Shown here: one piece after another, positions 14,891-23,298 of the stretch | Layout of the letters: every line of letters begins with the position of its first letter | How positions within the stretch are numbered: the stretch's first letter is position 1 | IMG/VR virus record: IMGVR_UViG_3300025070_000019 | Location: 1-64,000 of that record | DNA: 64,000 nucleotides | Reading direction: 5' to 3' (one strand) | From: a virus | Made by a program: the position numbers and the translations under genes | Notes under the pieces: model-generated | Told to the model about the DNA's origin: nothing | The model's input: the letters and a program-made list of their open reading frames with translations, nothing else | The model's database searches: none

Positions 14891-15757
14891 ATGATAAAAA
14901 GTTACAATTTAGAAACTTCTGAATTGTCATTTCATAAAAAAATATATTCAAATTATCTTAAAATCTTAAATTCTATACACCCAGAATTAAAAGAATATAA
15001 ACCTATTCTTAGTGGTAGTGCAGCAGTAAAATTAGTTATTCACCCTAATGCTGATTTTAATGATTTGGATTTTTATTTCAATTCAGAAGAACATTACAAT
15101 AACACAAAAGAGTTTCTTTTAAAAAACTCTTTTGCATTCAAAACAGAAACAAAAAATTGTATTGTTTTCTCAAATAAAAAAGAAGAAAAAGATATACAAT
15201 TAATTAAAACATTTTATGGAGGTTACAAAAATGTAATTACTTATCACGATTTTCTAAACTGTTCTGTTGCTATTGAAGCCAATATGCTTTATTTAAATTT
15301 AAATGCTTTGAAAGCATGGAAAAATAAAGAACTTGTTTTGCAAAACATACAATGCAATCCTAGTTGTTACCTTAATAGCAAATATAATGATTTAGAAATT
15401 AGCAGTATTTTATCTTACATTGCTAATCTTATGTATCGTATACAAAAATATGAAGATAGGTATGGTCTTAAGTTTAATAATAAATCTATTGAGAGACTAG
15501 CACCATTTAAAACTTATTTAAGGTATTTATCTACAATGCAAACTTTTGATAAAAAAGATTTGCTTTTTTGTAAAGTGGTATATTATGGATCAGCTACTAA
15601 AGATATAGCTTATCAAAAATATATAAATGACTTTATAAAATTATTAAAACTCCCTATAAAATTACGTGTTACATCTGTAAGTGATAATAAACTAACTTAT
15701 AGATGCGAAATAAAAGAACACGATTGGGGTTTTACAAATGAAAATTTATTGTTTTAA
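14891..15757 (+). CDS. Nucleotidyltransferase-fold protein
   Basis: The segment LSGSAAVKLVIHPNADFNDLDFYF (residues about 41-64) matches the pol-beta-type nucleotidyltransferase core: G-S, a helix, then DLD with the two metal Asps. Later strands around ECNM and NCSVAIEANMLYLN could supply the third acid. The remaining 200 residues are helical and unrecognised. Such proteins can transfer NMP to proteins, RNA or sugars. It overlaps the downstream zinc-ribbon gene, which overlaps the E2-like gene, so it may be a component of that system. Confidence 0.6.
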   Translation: MIKSYNLETSELSFHKKIYSNYLKILNSIHPELKEYKPILSGSAAVKLVIHPNADFNDLDFYFNSEEHYNNTKEFLLKNSFAFKTETKNCIVFSNKKEEKDIQLIKTFYGGYKNVITYHDFLNCSVAIEANMLYLNLNALKAWKNKELVLQNIQCNPSCYLNSKYNDLEISSILSYIANLMYRIQKYEDRYGLKFNNKSIERLAPFKTYLRYLSTMQTFDKKDLLFCKVVYYGSATKDIAYQKYINDFIKLLKLPIKLRVTSVSDNKLTYRCEIKEHDWGFTNENLLF

Positions 15758-15959
15758 CAGAGATTCTTGTGCTCATACTAAATATTTACCTTTAGAAGAA
15801 TTGCAAGATTATAATCTCGAAGAACCATTCATTGCATGTCCTGAATGCAATGAATTAGCTGCAATTGTAAGTAATGACTTTATATTAGATGATTCAACTG
15901 AACAGTTATTCATTGCTTATTTAAAGCTATTACAAAAGGAAAAAGAAAAAAATGTTTAA
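15738..15959 (+). CDS. Small zinc-ribbon-like protein, 73 aa
   Basis: Cys pairs lie at CFNRDSC (residues 5-11) and CPEC (about 35-38), so a zinc ribbon or treble clef is likely. An acidic C-terminus with a helix follows. It overlaps the upstream gene by 20 bases and the E2-like gene by 8 bases, so it is translated with the Ubl machinery. It might be an adaptor or E3-like partner, but that is only context. Confidence 0.6.
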   Translation: MKIYCFNRDSCAHTKYLPLEELQDYNLEEPFIACPECNELAAIVSNDFILDDSTEQLFIAYLKLLQKEKEKNV

Positions 15960-18900
15960 ATTTATCCCTGAAGAATTTTTAAAAGATGATTATAGTGAGA
16001 ATATATCTCATTATAATTTTTACAATTTACTTAATAATTATGAAACGATACTAGATACCAATAACTTTAATTTAAAACATACCTGGTCAAAAGAAATATT
16101 AATTTCTTTAACATCAGGATTGAAAACAAGATTAAAAAATCTTAATGAGATTTTTAATAAAGAAAATAATACTTTAGAAAAAGATTTTCTTGGAAAGGAA
16201 ACAGATCTTCAAAGTTCAATTGAAGATTTCAAAGATTTCAATGAAGATAATTCTTTTTTTGAAACTCATTTCAACGATCTATTTTCTTATTTTACAGATG
16301 TTGAAAATAGAAATAATTTACTTTTACATTGTAAACCAGAAGATAAAGACACTCCCTTCTTAGCAAGAAGTAATGTCTCTATTGACGATGATTATTATGT
16401 TAATCTAAATACTGCAGCTAGAAAATCTTGCAGATACTCTCGTTTTTTTAATTTTAAATCAATTCTTAATTCTACAAAAAACTATAAACCTAAGAAGTTA
16501 TATGAAAAAGAACTTAAAAATTACATATTTCAACAATACATAAATAAAACTTTATTTTCAGTTTATGAAGATTCTCAGACAATTTTTAAAAGTTCACTAT
16601 TAGAAAATATAGCAAGAAGTCATTTAGTTGATGAAGAAACATTTGCTCAAAAATTAGATACTGAACATAATTTTTTAAATGCTATGTTTTTGAATTGGTT
16701 CAAACAAAGAGTTGTTAATACAGAATATGGTTATTTTGATTCACTTCAAGAGTATTTTGACTTCTTAGATAGTGATACTAATTGCAAAATATTTAATTAT
16801 GAAAAAAATGATCTCACTCTTACAGTGTACGCTTATCATGGAAAGCAAGAACGTATAAACAAACTTGCAAACTTATTTTCTAGATATGTTCGATTAGAGC
16901 AATATTTAATTTTGTCAAATTTATTAAGTTTTATTAGTTATTCTCAACTTACAACTTCGACTAATAAAACAGTACATTTAAATATGTATAATGAAAACTT
17001 AATTTTTTGTAAAAAAGAACATGATTGTTTAAGAAACAATCAATTGTTTTTCTCTAACTTTCATTCTAGTACTTCTTTTTCATTAAATCCAAATGCTGAT
17101 AGTCCAACTTTTCATTTTCTTCATGAAGATGAAAAGTTTAAAAGAATGAAAAAAACTAATCATTTAAATTCAGATTCTACATACAATAACTACTTAGTTG
17201 TTAAATTTAATTATCATCATATTGAAAATGATCAACATATTTACTCTAGATTTGATAAAAGTTTTTTAGATTTATTTGGCAACAAAATTATTAAAATAGA
17301 TGATGATGTTTTTTGTAATATGTCTTCTAAAGAATATTCATTTAAATTGCCAATTGATAACGATAAAGGAGGAGAAAATAAAGAATTTTTTTTAAATTCT
17401 AACACTTCTCATGTTGTAACGTCTGATACATTTAGCAATGAGCAAAAAACTTATCTTTTTAATTATTTAAAAGAAAACAGTAAAAAGAGAATAAAGGTTA
17501 TTTATTACCCTGGTTTAGATAATAAAAGTAAAAAGAAATATCCAGTCATACAAGGCACTACACTTAAAACTCTATTAACTAAAAAAGGTTTTCTTGTACC
17601 TGTTATGTTACCATTTGTTCATTTAAATGGTAACAATGAAGAACAAAAATCTTGGAATATTTGTTTATTAAACTTTAATGAAAATTCAACTTCTGGTAAA
17701 AACTTTTACAATTTTGCCTATCATATGAATTCTGATTATTTTAGATTAACTTCAAAAGATAGTGTTATCTTTATTATGAGTTTGTTTAAAAAACTTTTTA
17801 GTTATAACAATTTAATTCTCACTGACCCTAAAGAATATGAAAGATTAAAATATTCTAAATTTAATTCTATTTCACAATACAATCAAAATAATGCTGTTTT
17901 ATTTTACGATGCTTTTAAAAAAACATCTATAAGTAATCAAGATAAATTTTTGAAAGCATTTAATGATGCTAAAGGGTTGATAAATCCTACTTCTAAAAAG
18001 GGTGTTTTAGATATTTTCGCTAAAGTTAAATTAGATGAATCTATTAAAATAAATTATGATAAGGTTAAAAAAAGATACGACAAAATAAATTCAAAACTCA
18101 AAGACTTAAAAAAGAGAAAACTAAACTATAAAGAACACGTTGTTGCTTTAGAACATGATGTTGAAAGATATTTAAATGTTATAGAAGAAAAGAAACAGAA
18201 ACTTTTAAATACACAACAATCTTTAGAACAACAAGAACAAGAAATAGAAACTTTTCAAATTCAATATAATTCTATTTCTGAGTTAATGAATCAAAAATCA
18301 CAAGAATATAAAAAAAACTATGAATTAAACTTTAACAAAAAGAATTACGAACTTAATGCTTTCTTAAAAAACATTTCTAAAAACAACATTAATTTATCTT
18401 ACATTTTGTTTTCTATGAAAAATGAACCTAGGAGTTTATTCTTATATTATTCTCACCCTGATTATTTACAAGTCAAGAACTTCAATCTTGAGAGAGATTA
18501 TTATAGTTATTATGATAGTGAATATAATCATAATTATGATGACTTAATTACTGAAATGGATGTAGATAAACAATATAAGTTTGAAGGTGATAACATTTAT
18601 ATTTTGCAATCTTTATTACAAAATAATGATTATTCTATTAAAAAAGTTTGTTTTACTACTATAAAACCTTCTTTAATTAAAATTGATAATAAAGAAAAAT
18701 ATGTAGTTGGTGGTCCATACAGAATCACTGTGAGTACAGCTAAAGTACGTATTGGTCTTTTAAACTTTTCATCTGTTATGGGAGTTGATAATATTGATAC
18801 TCCTAAGAATATCAAAGCTCATCCTCATTCTAATAGTTATGGTTTACATGACATACTTTCTAGAGATGAAGCAACATTGTTAAAACCAACTAACGGTTGT

Positions 18901-19299
18901 TTAGGCGAAGCTAGTACAATGATATATCATGCTTTTAATCAAAATGATTTATCTAGAATTCTATTATCAACTATGATTTGGGTTAAATCTGCTAACTCAG
19001 CAGATGTTTGGGGTAAAACTTACAAATGGTTTCCAGAACCAAATGATGTTGATTTTGAGTTCGATGCTTTAGGTCAATTACCAACGAGTTCTGAAATCAA
19101 TTCTTTTATTGATTCAGAACTAAAAGAAATAGAAGTATCTGAAAATGAAGAACCTTCAGAAGAAGATATTTTTAGAATGGAAACTCAAGAATTAGAACAA
19201 CAAGAACAGGAGCAAATCCAAGAAACACAAAATAACAATCAACAAGATATTGAAACTTTCAATACTGATGACACTTATGTTCGTTATAGAAGAACGTAA
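15952..19299 (+). CDS. Large protein with C-terminal E2-like (ubiquitin-conjugating) domain
   Basis: 1115 residues. Residues 1-700 are Asn/Phe/Tyr-rich and unrecognised. Residues about 700-800 form a long coiled coil. Residues about 880-1060 look like a prokaryotic E2 fold: strands with GGPYRITV, then AHPHS (His957, Pro958, His959) as the E2 HPN-type motif, then the likely catalytic Cys983 in NGCLGEA. A helix and ILLSTMIWVKSANSAD resemble the closing helices after the E2 cysteine. The last 55 residues are acidic and Gln-rich. An E2 takes the Ubl from E1 as a thioester and passes it to a target. JAMM and E1 genes follow directly (12 bases, then overlap). Confidence 0.7.
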   Translation: MFKFIPEEFLKDDYSENISHYNFYNLLNNYETILDTNNFNLKHTWSKEILISLTSGLKTRLKNLNEIFNKENNTLEKDFLGKETDLQSSIEDFKDFNEDNSFFETHFNDLFSYFTDVENRNNLLLHCKPEDKDTPFLARSNVSIDDDYYVNLNTAARKSCRYSRFFNFKSILNSTKNYKPKKLYEKELKNYIFQQYINKTLFSVYEDSQTIFKSSLLENIARSHLVDEETFAQKLDTEHNFLNAMFLNWFKQRVVNTEYGYFDSLQEYFDFLDSDTNCKIFNYEKNDLTLTVYAYHGKQERINKLANLFSRYVRLEQYLILSNLLSFISYSQLTTSTNKTVHLNMYNENLIFCKKEHDCLRNNQLFFSNFHSSTSFSLNPNADSPTFHFLHEDEKFKRMKKTNHLNSDSTYNNYLVVKFNYHHIENDQHIYSRFDKSFLDLFGNKIIKIDDDVFCNMSSKEYSFKLPIDNDKGGENKEFFLNSNTSHVVTSDTFSNEQKTYLFNYLKENSKKRIKVIYYPGLDNKSKKKYPVIQGTTLKTLLTKKGFLVPVMLPFVHLNGNNEEQKSWNICLLNFNENSTSGKNFYNFAYHMNSDYFRLTSKDSVIFIMSLFKKLFSYNNLILTDPKEYERLKYSKFNSISQYNQNNAVLFYDAFKKTSISNQDKFLKAFNDAKGLINPTSKKGVLDIFAKVKLDESIKINYDKVKKRYDKINSKLKDLKKRKLNYKEHVVALEHDVERYLNVIEEKKQKLLNTQQSLEQQEQEIETFQIQYNSISELMNQKSQEYKKNYELNFNKKNYELNAFLKNISKNNINLSYILFSMKNEPRSLFLYYSHPDYLQVKNFNLERDYYSYYDSEYNHNYDDLITEMDVDKQYKFEGDNIYILQSLLQNNDYSIKKVCFTTIKPSLIKIDNKEKYVVGGPYRITVSTAKVRIGLLNFSSVMGVDNIDTPKNIKAHPHSNSYGLHDILSRDEATLLKPTNGCLGEASTMIYHAFNQNDLSRILLSTMIWVKSANSADVWGKTYKWFPEPNDVDFEFDALGQLPTSSEINSFIDSELKEIEVSENEEPSEEDIFRMETQELEQQEQEQIQETQNNNQQDIETFNTDDTYVRYRRT

Positions 19300-19311
19300 A
19301 AAAAGGAAAAA

Positions 19312-20403
19312 ATGCAATCTATTACAGAATTAAATATTTTAAACAAAAAACCTACCCTTTATATTTCATATGAAGGGTTAGAAGCAATTAAACACATTGT
19401 CTCTATTGCGCCACAAGAAGCACAATGGTTTCATACTATTGAAGTTGAAAACGAAAACACTTTAGTTTTATCAGATCGTATTTACATACCAGAACAAAAT
19501 ACATCTGCTGCTCAAGTTGATTCTACATCTGAAATGTTAATAAATTTTTATAAAGAATTATCTAAAGAATTTAAAACGGAAGAAGTAAATCACATATTAC
19601 AAAATATGGGATGTTGGTGTCATTCACATCATAACATGGGTGTAAGTCCATCAGGACAAGACGTAAAACAATTCACTGAATTTGTTAAAAGTTCTATTGA
19701 ACAAAATCAAAACACTTGGCAAATCATGTTGATCTTTAATAAAAAAGATCAATTTTATTGTCGAGCATATGATCCTAAAACAGGAATTATTTACGAAGGT
19801 TTAGATTTAGAAATTTATCATACTTATGATTTCGATTATATTGACAAAGCAGCTAAAACTAAATTTAAGAAACCTAAACCTAAATTTAATAGCTATGGAT
19901 TTAAATCTAAAAAGAATCAAACTAAAACTACTTACACTAGCCCTAATTGGTTATATCAATCTTCACAAGAATCATTGTTTCCAGCTACTGTTGATAGCAA
20001 TGGTTATGTGTATCCTTCGAAGATCAATGATTATGCAAATGAAGGTTATTATGATGAGTTAGCAGAACATATTTTAAGTGGGTTTAATCAAAAAACTATT
20101 AAGTTTAATCAAAACAATTTAGATGAATTAGTTTTTCAAATGCAAAATCATTTAGATGATAGAGAATTTTGTTTATTTAGCTATATGTTAGCTAATAATA
20201 AAAAAAGTCTAATTAGATCTTGGTCTTTAAATGAAGGTGATTTCAATATTTTACTTTTACAAGATGCTGAAGATAAATTAAGAACTTTTATGAAAAGCAA
20301 AACCAGAAGTAAAAGATCTCTTATCAGTAAAATGTCTACATTTTTAGACATTTTAGATTTAAAAAATGATGAAGCAATTAAAATAATAAAGGAGTTAAAT
20401 TAA
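19312..20403 (+). CDS. JAMM/MPN+ metallopeptidase (deubiquitinase-like)
   Basis: Residues about 15-150 form a JAB/MPN domain with an intact zinc motif: His104-Ser-His106, then Ser114 and Asp117 in exactly the HxH-x7-S-x2-D spacing. Glu36 in PQEAQWFH is the likely general base. This motif cleaves ubiquitin-like precursors or isopeptide bonds. Residues about 190-363 are an unrecognised Lys-rich helical extension. The stop overlaps the E1-like start (TAATG). It could process the tandem Ubl at 21732-22238 or remove it from targets. Lambda K-type tail JAMM proteins are the alternative, but those adjoin NlpC domains. Confidence 0.88.
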   Translation: MQSITELNILNKKPTLYISYEGLEAIKHIVSIAPQEAQWFHTIEVENENTLVLSDRIYIPEQNTSAAQVDSTSEMLINFYKELSKEFKTEEVNHILQNMGCWCHSHHNMGVSPSGQDVKQFTEFVKSSIEQNQNTWQIMLIFNKKDQFYCRAYDPKTGIIYEGLDLEIYHTYDFDYIDKAAKTKFKKPKPKFNSYGFKSKKNQTKTTYTSPNWLYQSSQESLFPATVDSNGYVYPSKINDYANEGYYDELAEHILSGFNQKTIKFNQNNLDELVFQMQNHLDDREFCLFSYMLANNKKSLIRSWSLNEGDFNILLLQDAEDKLRTFMKSKTRSKRSLISKMSTFLDILDLKNDEAIKIIKELN

Positions 20404-21092
20404 TGACAGTATCATTTTTACGACATAATTCGTTTTTCGGACCTGAAGATACTGATCAAGCTGTACTTAACATAATTGGTGTTGGTGCAACAGGTTCTTG
20501 GGTTGGTTTATTAGCAGCTAAAATGGGTTGGCACCATTTTAGAGTTTGGGATCTAGACATTGTAGAATCTCATAATTTACCTAATCAGATATATGATTCC
20601 AAACATATAGGAATGAAAAAAGTTGATGCGTTTAAAGAAGTATTATTACGTTTTAATCCTCATTGTATTATTGAAACTAATGATTGTTTTTACACCAGTA
20701 ATACTTTTGCTTCTTCTATGGAAGGTGCAGTTTTTATTGCAGTCGATTCACTCAAAGCAAGAAAAGACATCATGACTGGTTTGAAATCAAATCCTATGGT
20801 GGATTTGATTCTTGAAACTAAAATGGGTTTTACACATGCTGAGATGAATTTTATTGACCCATTAGATGTAAATTTTATTGACAACTACTTATCTATGCTT
20901 AAAAATGATGACGAAGTAGAAGAAAGTGCTTGTAATGCACGTATCATTACTACACTTACTAATATTGTTAGTAGCACACTTGTTCATGAACTTTGTAACT
21001 TCTACAAAAAGTACAATTCAGAAGAAGATACTAAAAAATCTTTTAAAACTATTTTTAACATTGAAAACTGTTTATCAGTTTATCATACATAA
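20403..21092 (+). CDS. E1/ThiF-like Ubl-activating enzyme
   Basis: Rossmann adenylation domain of the ThiF/E1 family, 229 aa. The nucleotide loop is IIGVGATGS (Gly26, Gly28, Gly31). The acidic pair DLD (Asp50, Asp52) is followed by ESHNLPNQ. The usual Arg of the E1 NLxRQ motif is replaced by Asn here. A likely catalytic cysteine is Cys177 in SACNAR, matching the Cys-N-x-R motif of PRTRC-type and other prokaryotic E1 proteins. It would adenylate the Ubl C-terminus and form an E1 thioester. The protein ends after the adenylation fold, as in compact bacterial E1s. Confidence 0.88.
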   Translation: MTVSFLRHNSFFGPEDTDQAVLNIIGVGATGSWVGLLAAKMGWHHFRVWDLDIVESHNLPNQIYDSKHIGMKKVDAFKEVLLRFNPHCIIETNDCFYTSNTFASSMEGAVFIAVDSLKARKDIMTGLKSNPMVDLILETKMGFTHAEMNFIDPLDVNFIDNYLSMLKNDDEVEESACNARIITTLTNIVSSTLVHELCNFYKKYNSEEDTKKSFKTIFNIENCLSVYHT

Positions 21093-21106
21093 ATCTAAGG
21101 ATTATT

Positions 21107-21295
21107 ATGTCAAAAGAAAAATTACAATCTATTATTAATTTACTAACTTCATCTCTAGAAGATGCAACAAAGTTTGATGCAGGAAATGATGCTGCAGGTA
21201 AACGTATTCGTAAGGATTGTCAAGATGCTAAAGCACTTTTACAAGAACTTAGAGTTGAAGTACAAGAAGAAAGAAATAATCGAAAAGCTAAGTAG
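21107..21295 (+). CDS. Small helical protein, 62 aa
   Basis: Charged helical protein with Lys/Glu-rich heptads and a CQDAK segment. An AAGGATTATT ribosome region precedes the ATG. It is the last gene before the terminator at 21322-21352, so it belongs to the transcription unit of E2-like, JAMM and E1. It is unrecognised; it may be an adaptor or a substrate. Confidence 0.55.
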   Translation: MSKEKLQSIINLLTSSLEDATKFDAGNDAAGKRIRKDCQDAKALLQELRVEVQEERNNRKAK

Positions 21296-21321
21296 ATTAT
21301 TTCTAAACAAAAAACATTTTA

Positions 21322-21352
21322 AAAAGGGAGGCATTTAGCCTCCTTTTTTATT
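21322..21352 (+). terminator. Rho-independent terminator
   Basis: GGGAGGC ATTTA GCCTCC forms a GC-rich stem preceded by an A tract and followed by TTTTTTATTTT. It closes the operon that contains the E2-like, JAMM and E1 genes and separates it from the tandem Ubl gene. Confidence 0.9.
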
Positions 21353-21365
21353 TTAAGGAGACTAA

Positions 21366-21656
21366 ATGTACATTTACCGTTTAATGCAAGGCGATACTAC
21401 TAAAGACGCTTTTTTAAAAATGTTAGCTAAAGAAAAAGAATGGTCAGAATATACTAATGAACCATCTTTATTTATTAAATATAAACGTTATCAAGTTTTA
21501 GATACTAATAAACATTTTGATAAAATGGAGGATGAAAATGTAATTCATAAATATTTAAAAGAAAAAAATTTATCTAAAAACTGCTGTGGAGTATTTGTAC
21601 TACATGGCAACCAATTTCAATTCCTATGTCCTGATGACATTGAATACGAATATTAA
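21366..21656 (+). CDS. Hypothetical protein, 96 aa
   Basis: Soluble protein, aromatic and acidic, with two adjacent Cys in its C-terminal half. An AAGGAG site precedes the ATG. No family is recognised. It lies between the terminator and the tandem Ubl gene. Confidence 0.55.
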   Translation: MYIYRLMQGDTTKDAFLKMLAKEKEWSEYTNEPSLFIKYKRYQVLDTNKHFDKMEDENVIHKYLKEKNLSKNCCGVFVLHGNQFQFLCPDDIEYEY

Positions 21657-21731
21657 CTTCGCTTAATTTTAAGCAAAATTTATTAAATAAACTGTATTTA
21701 CATACAAAAACAAAAAGAAGGAAAAAATCCT

Positions 21732-22238
21732 ATGGATATCACTCTTATCGTAATTCCTGGTCCTGGTGTTCGCACTGTAACTCTTAACGAAAATACAACT
21801 GTAGAGCAACTTGTTACGCAAGAAAATTTACATGGTCGTGACATCATTATTGATGGTGTTGGTGTTTCTCCTGCTAACTATCAAACAACTAACATTACTG
21901 CTAATAGCGAAGTATTTGCTACTGGTAGTGTGAAAGGGAATATGTCTAATTTAACTTTAATCGTAATTCCTGGTCCTGGTGTTCGCACTCTTAGTATCAC
22001 TAATAGTATGACTGTAGAACAACTTATTACGCAAGAAAATTTACATGGTCGTGATATTATTATTGACGGTGTTGGTATCTCACCAACTAATTATCAAACA
22101 ACTACATTAACTAGTGGTAGCGAAGTATTTGCTACTGGTAGTGTAAAAGGGAATGGTGATCGTCCTGCAAACGGTCCATCACAAACAGGTCGTCCTAGTG
22201 GTGGTGGACGCGGTAACAATCCACCTCGTGGAAAGTAA
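21732..22238 (+). CDS. Tandem ubiquitin-like (beta-grasp) protein
   Basis: 168 residues made of two near-identical repeats of about 70 residues with a 71-residue period. Each repeat runs: strand LIVIPGPGVRT, a short hairpin strand, helix TVEQLxTQENL, strand HGRDIIIDGVG, then a final strand ending SEVFATGSVKGN. This order fits the beta-grasp fold of ThiS/MoaD/Prok_Ub proteins, whose C-termini end in GG or (in Prok_Ub) a KG. Both repeats end at the same VKGN. A Gly/Pro/Arg/Asn-rich tail follows (143-168). The gene is outside the main operon but beside it, in the usual ubiquitin-precursor arrangement of head-to-tail units. Confidence 0.8.
   Translation: MDITLIVIPGPGVRTVTLNENTTVEQLVTQENLHGRDIIIDGVGVSPANYQTTNITANSEVFATGSVKGNMSNLTLIVIPGPGVRTLSITNSMTVEQLITQENLHGRDIIIDGVGISPTNYQTTTLTSGSEVFATGSVKGNGDRPANGPSQTGRPSGGGRGNNPPRGK
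21747..21989 (+). repeat. Direct repeat within the tandem Ubl gene
   Basis: A 30-base identical block begins at 21747 and again at 21960, 213 bases (71 codons) apart. Later blocks around 21811 and 22024, and at the repeat ends, are also nearly identical. This shows a recent internal duplication or active concerted change of the two Ubl units. Confidence 0.9.
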
Positions 22239-22330
22239 TTAATTTCAAGTTAAAATAAAAACTATGTATTAGTTATGTATTTGATTAAAAACATCGATTA
22301 ATACTTAAAAAAAACGAAAAAGAAATGAAC

Positions 22331-22360
22331 TTGTGACTAAATAAAAAACTTAAGTATAGT
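22331..22360 (+). promoter_or_regulatory. Candidate promoter upstream of phoH
   Basis: TTGTGA (22331-22336), an 18-base spacer and TATAGT (22355-22360). The same -35 and spacer recur at 25668-25697. AGTATAG (22353) and CTATACT (22377) form an inverted repeat around the likely start site. The 157-base gap 22239-22395 holds nothing else that I can identify. Confidence 0.5.
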
Positions 22361-22395
22361 TATAGTATCTTCTATTCTATACTAAAGGATTAGTT

Positions 22396-23298
22396 ATGAA
22401 AGATATATTCGAACCAGTAAAACTAACTGTTTCAGATTCATTTATTGATAACTTGTTTATTGAAAAAACAAACGAATTAAAAAGTATACATAAAAAGTTC
22501 CACTATGAAAGTGGGACTTTTTTAGTTTTACAAAGTGAAAAGAAAAAGAACAAGAAAGCATTAGCTTATGTAACTGTAGATGAATTAAAATTAATTGACC
22601 CTAAATTAGCATATGGTTCTATAAGTCCTAAAGACTCTAAACAACTTATGTTTGCCGCTGCTATGCAAGAAATAGATTTTAGTGTAATTGTTTGTTTTGG
22701 TGCTGCTGGAACAGGCAAAACTACATTAGCTATAGCAAAAGCAATACAAGATTATTTTACACATAAAAAGAAAATCTATTTAACAAAACCTACACATATG
22801 GTACAATCACATACGAATCAGGTGTTTGGACCTGTACCTGGCGATGTAGATGAAAAATATACACCATATATAAAGAGTTTTGAAATAGTATTGAAAAAGA
22901 TTTTAGGAAACGAAAGTAAACACTATTTAGATATGATGAAAAAACGAAAAGATCTTGAATTTGTACCTGTTGAATATACAAGAGGATGCACGTATGAAGA
23001 CTGTACTTTTATTATAGATGAAGTACAAAATATGACATGGCACGAATTAAAAACTACTATGAGTAGAATAGGTGAAAATAGTCAATTGTTACTATTAGGT
23101 GATTTAAATCAAATTGACGCAGATTTTGGTTTAAAAGATTCAGGAATATATCAATTAATAACTTCTCAAACTTTTGACGAATCAGATATTACTTCTACTA
23201 TAAAGCTTACTAAGCAATATAGAGGACCTATACCTGATTTAGTCTATCATGTAGATAAAGAACAGAAAGGAACTCATGAATTATCCAACGAGTTTTAA
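22396..23298 (+). CDS. phoH: PhoH-family ATPase
   Basis: P-loop ATPase of the PhoH family. Walker A is FGAAGTGKTT (about residues 100-109), with a following YLTKPTH segment and the PhoH-specific FGPVPGDVDEKYTPY. Walker B is FIIDEVQNM, followed by LLLGDLNQID and a KLTKQYRGP segment. Phage PhoH proteins are common, especially in marine phages; their role is not settled, and RNA or phosphate metabolism have been proposed. The start overlaps no other gene and follows the promoter at 22331-22360. Confidence 0.9.
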   Translation: MKDIFEPVKLTVSDSFIDNLFIEKTNELKSIHKKFHYESGTFLVLQSEKKKNKKALAYVTVDELKLIDPKLAYGSISPKDSKQLMFAAAMQEIDFSVIVCFGAAGTGKTTLAIAKAIQDYFTHKKKIYLTKPTHMVQSHTNQVFGPVPGDVDEKYTPYIKSFEIVLKKILGNESKHYLDMMKKRKDLEFVPVEYTRGCTYEDCTFIIDEVQNMTWHELKTTMSRIGENSQLLLLGDLNQIDADFGLKDSGIYQLITSQTFDESDITSTIKLTKQYRGPIPDLVYHVDKEQKGTHELSNEF

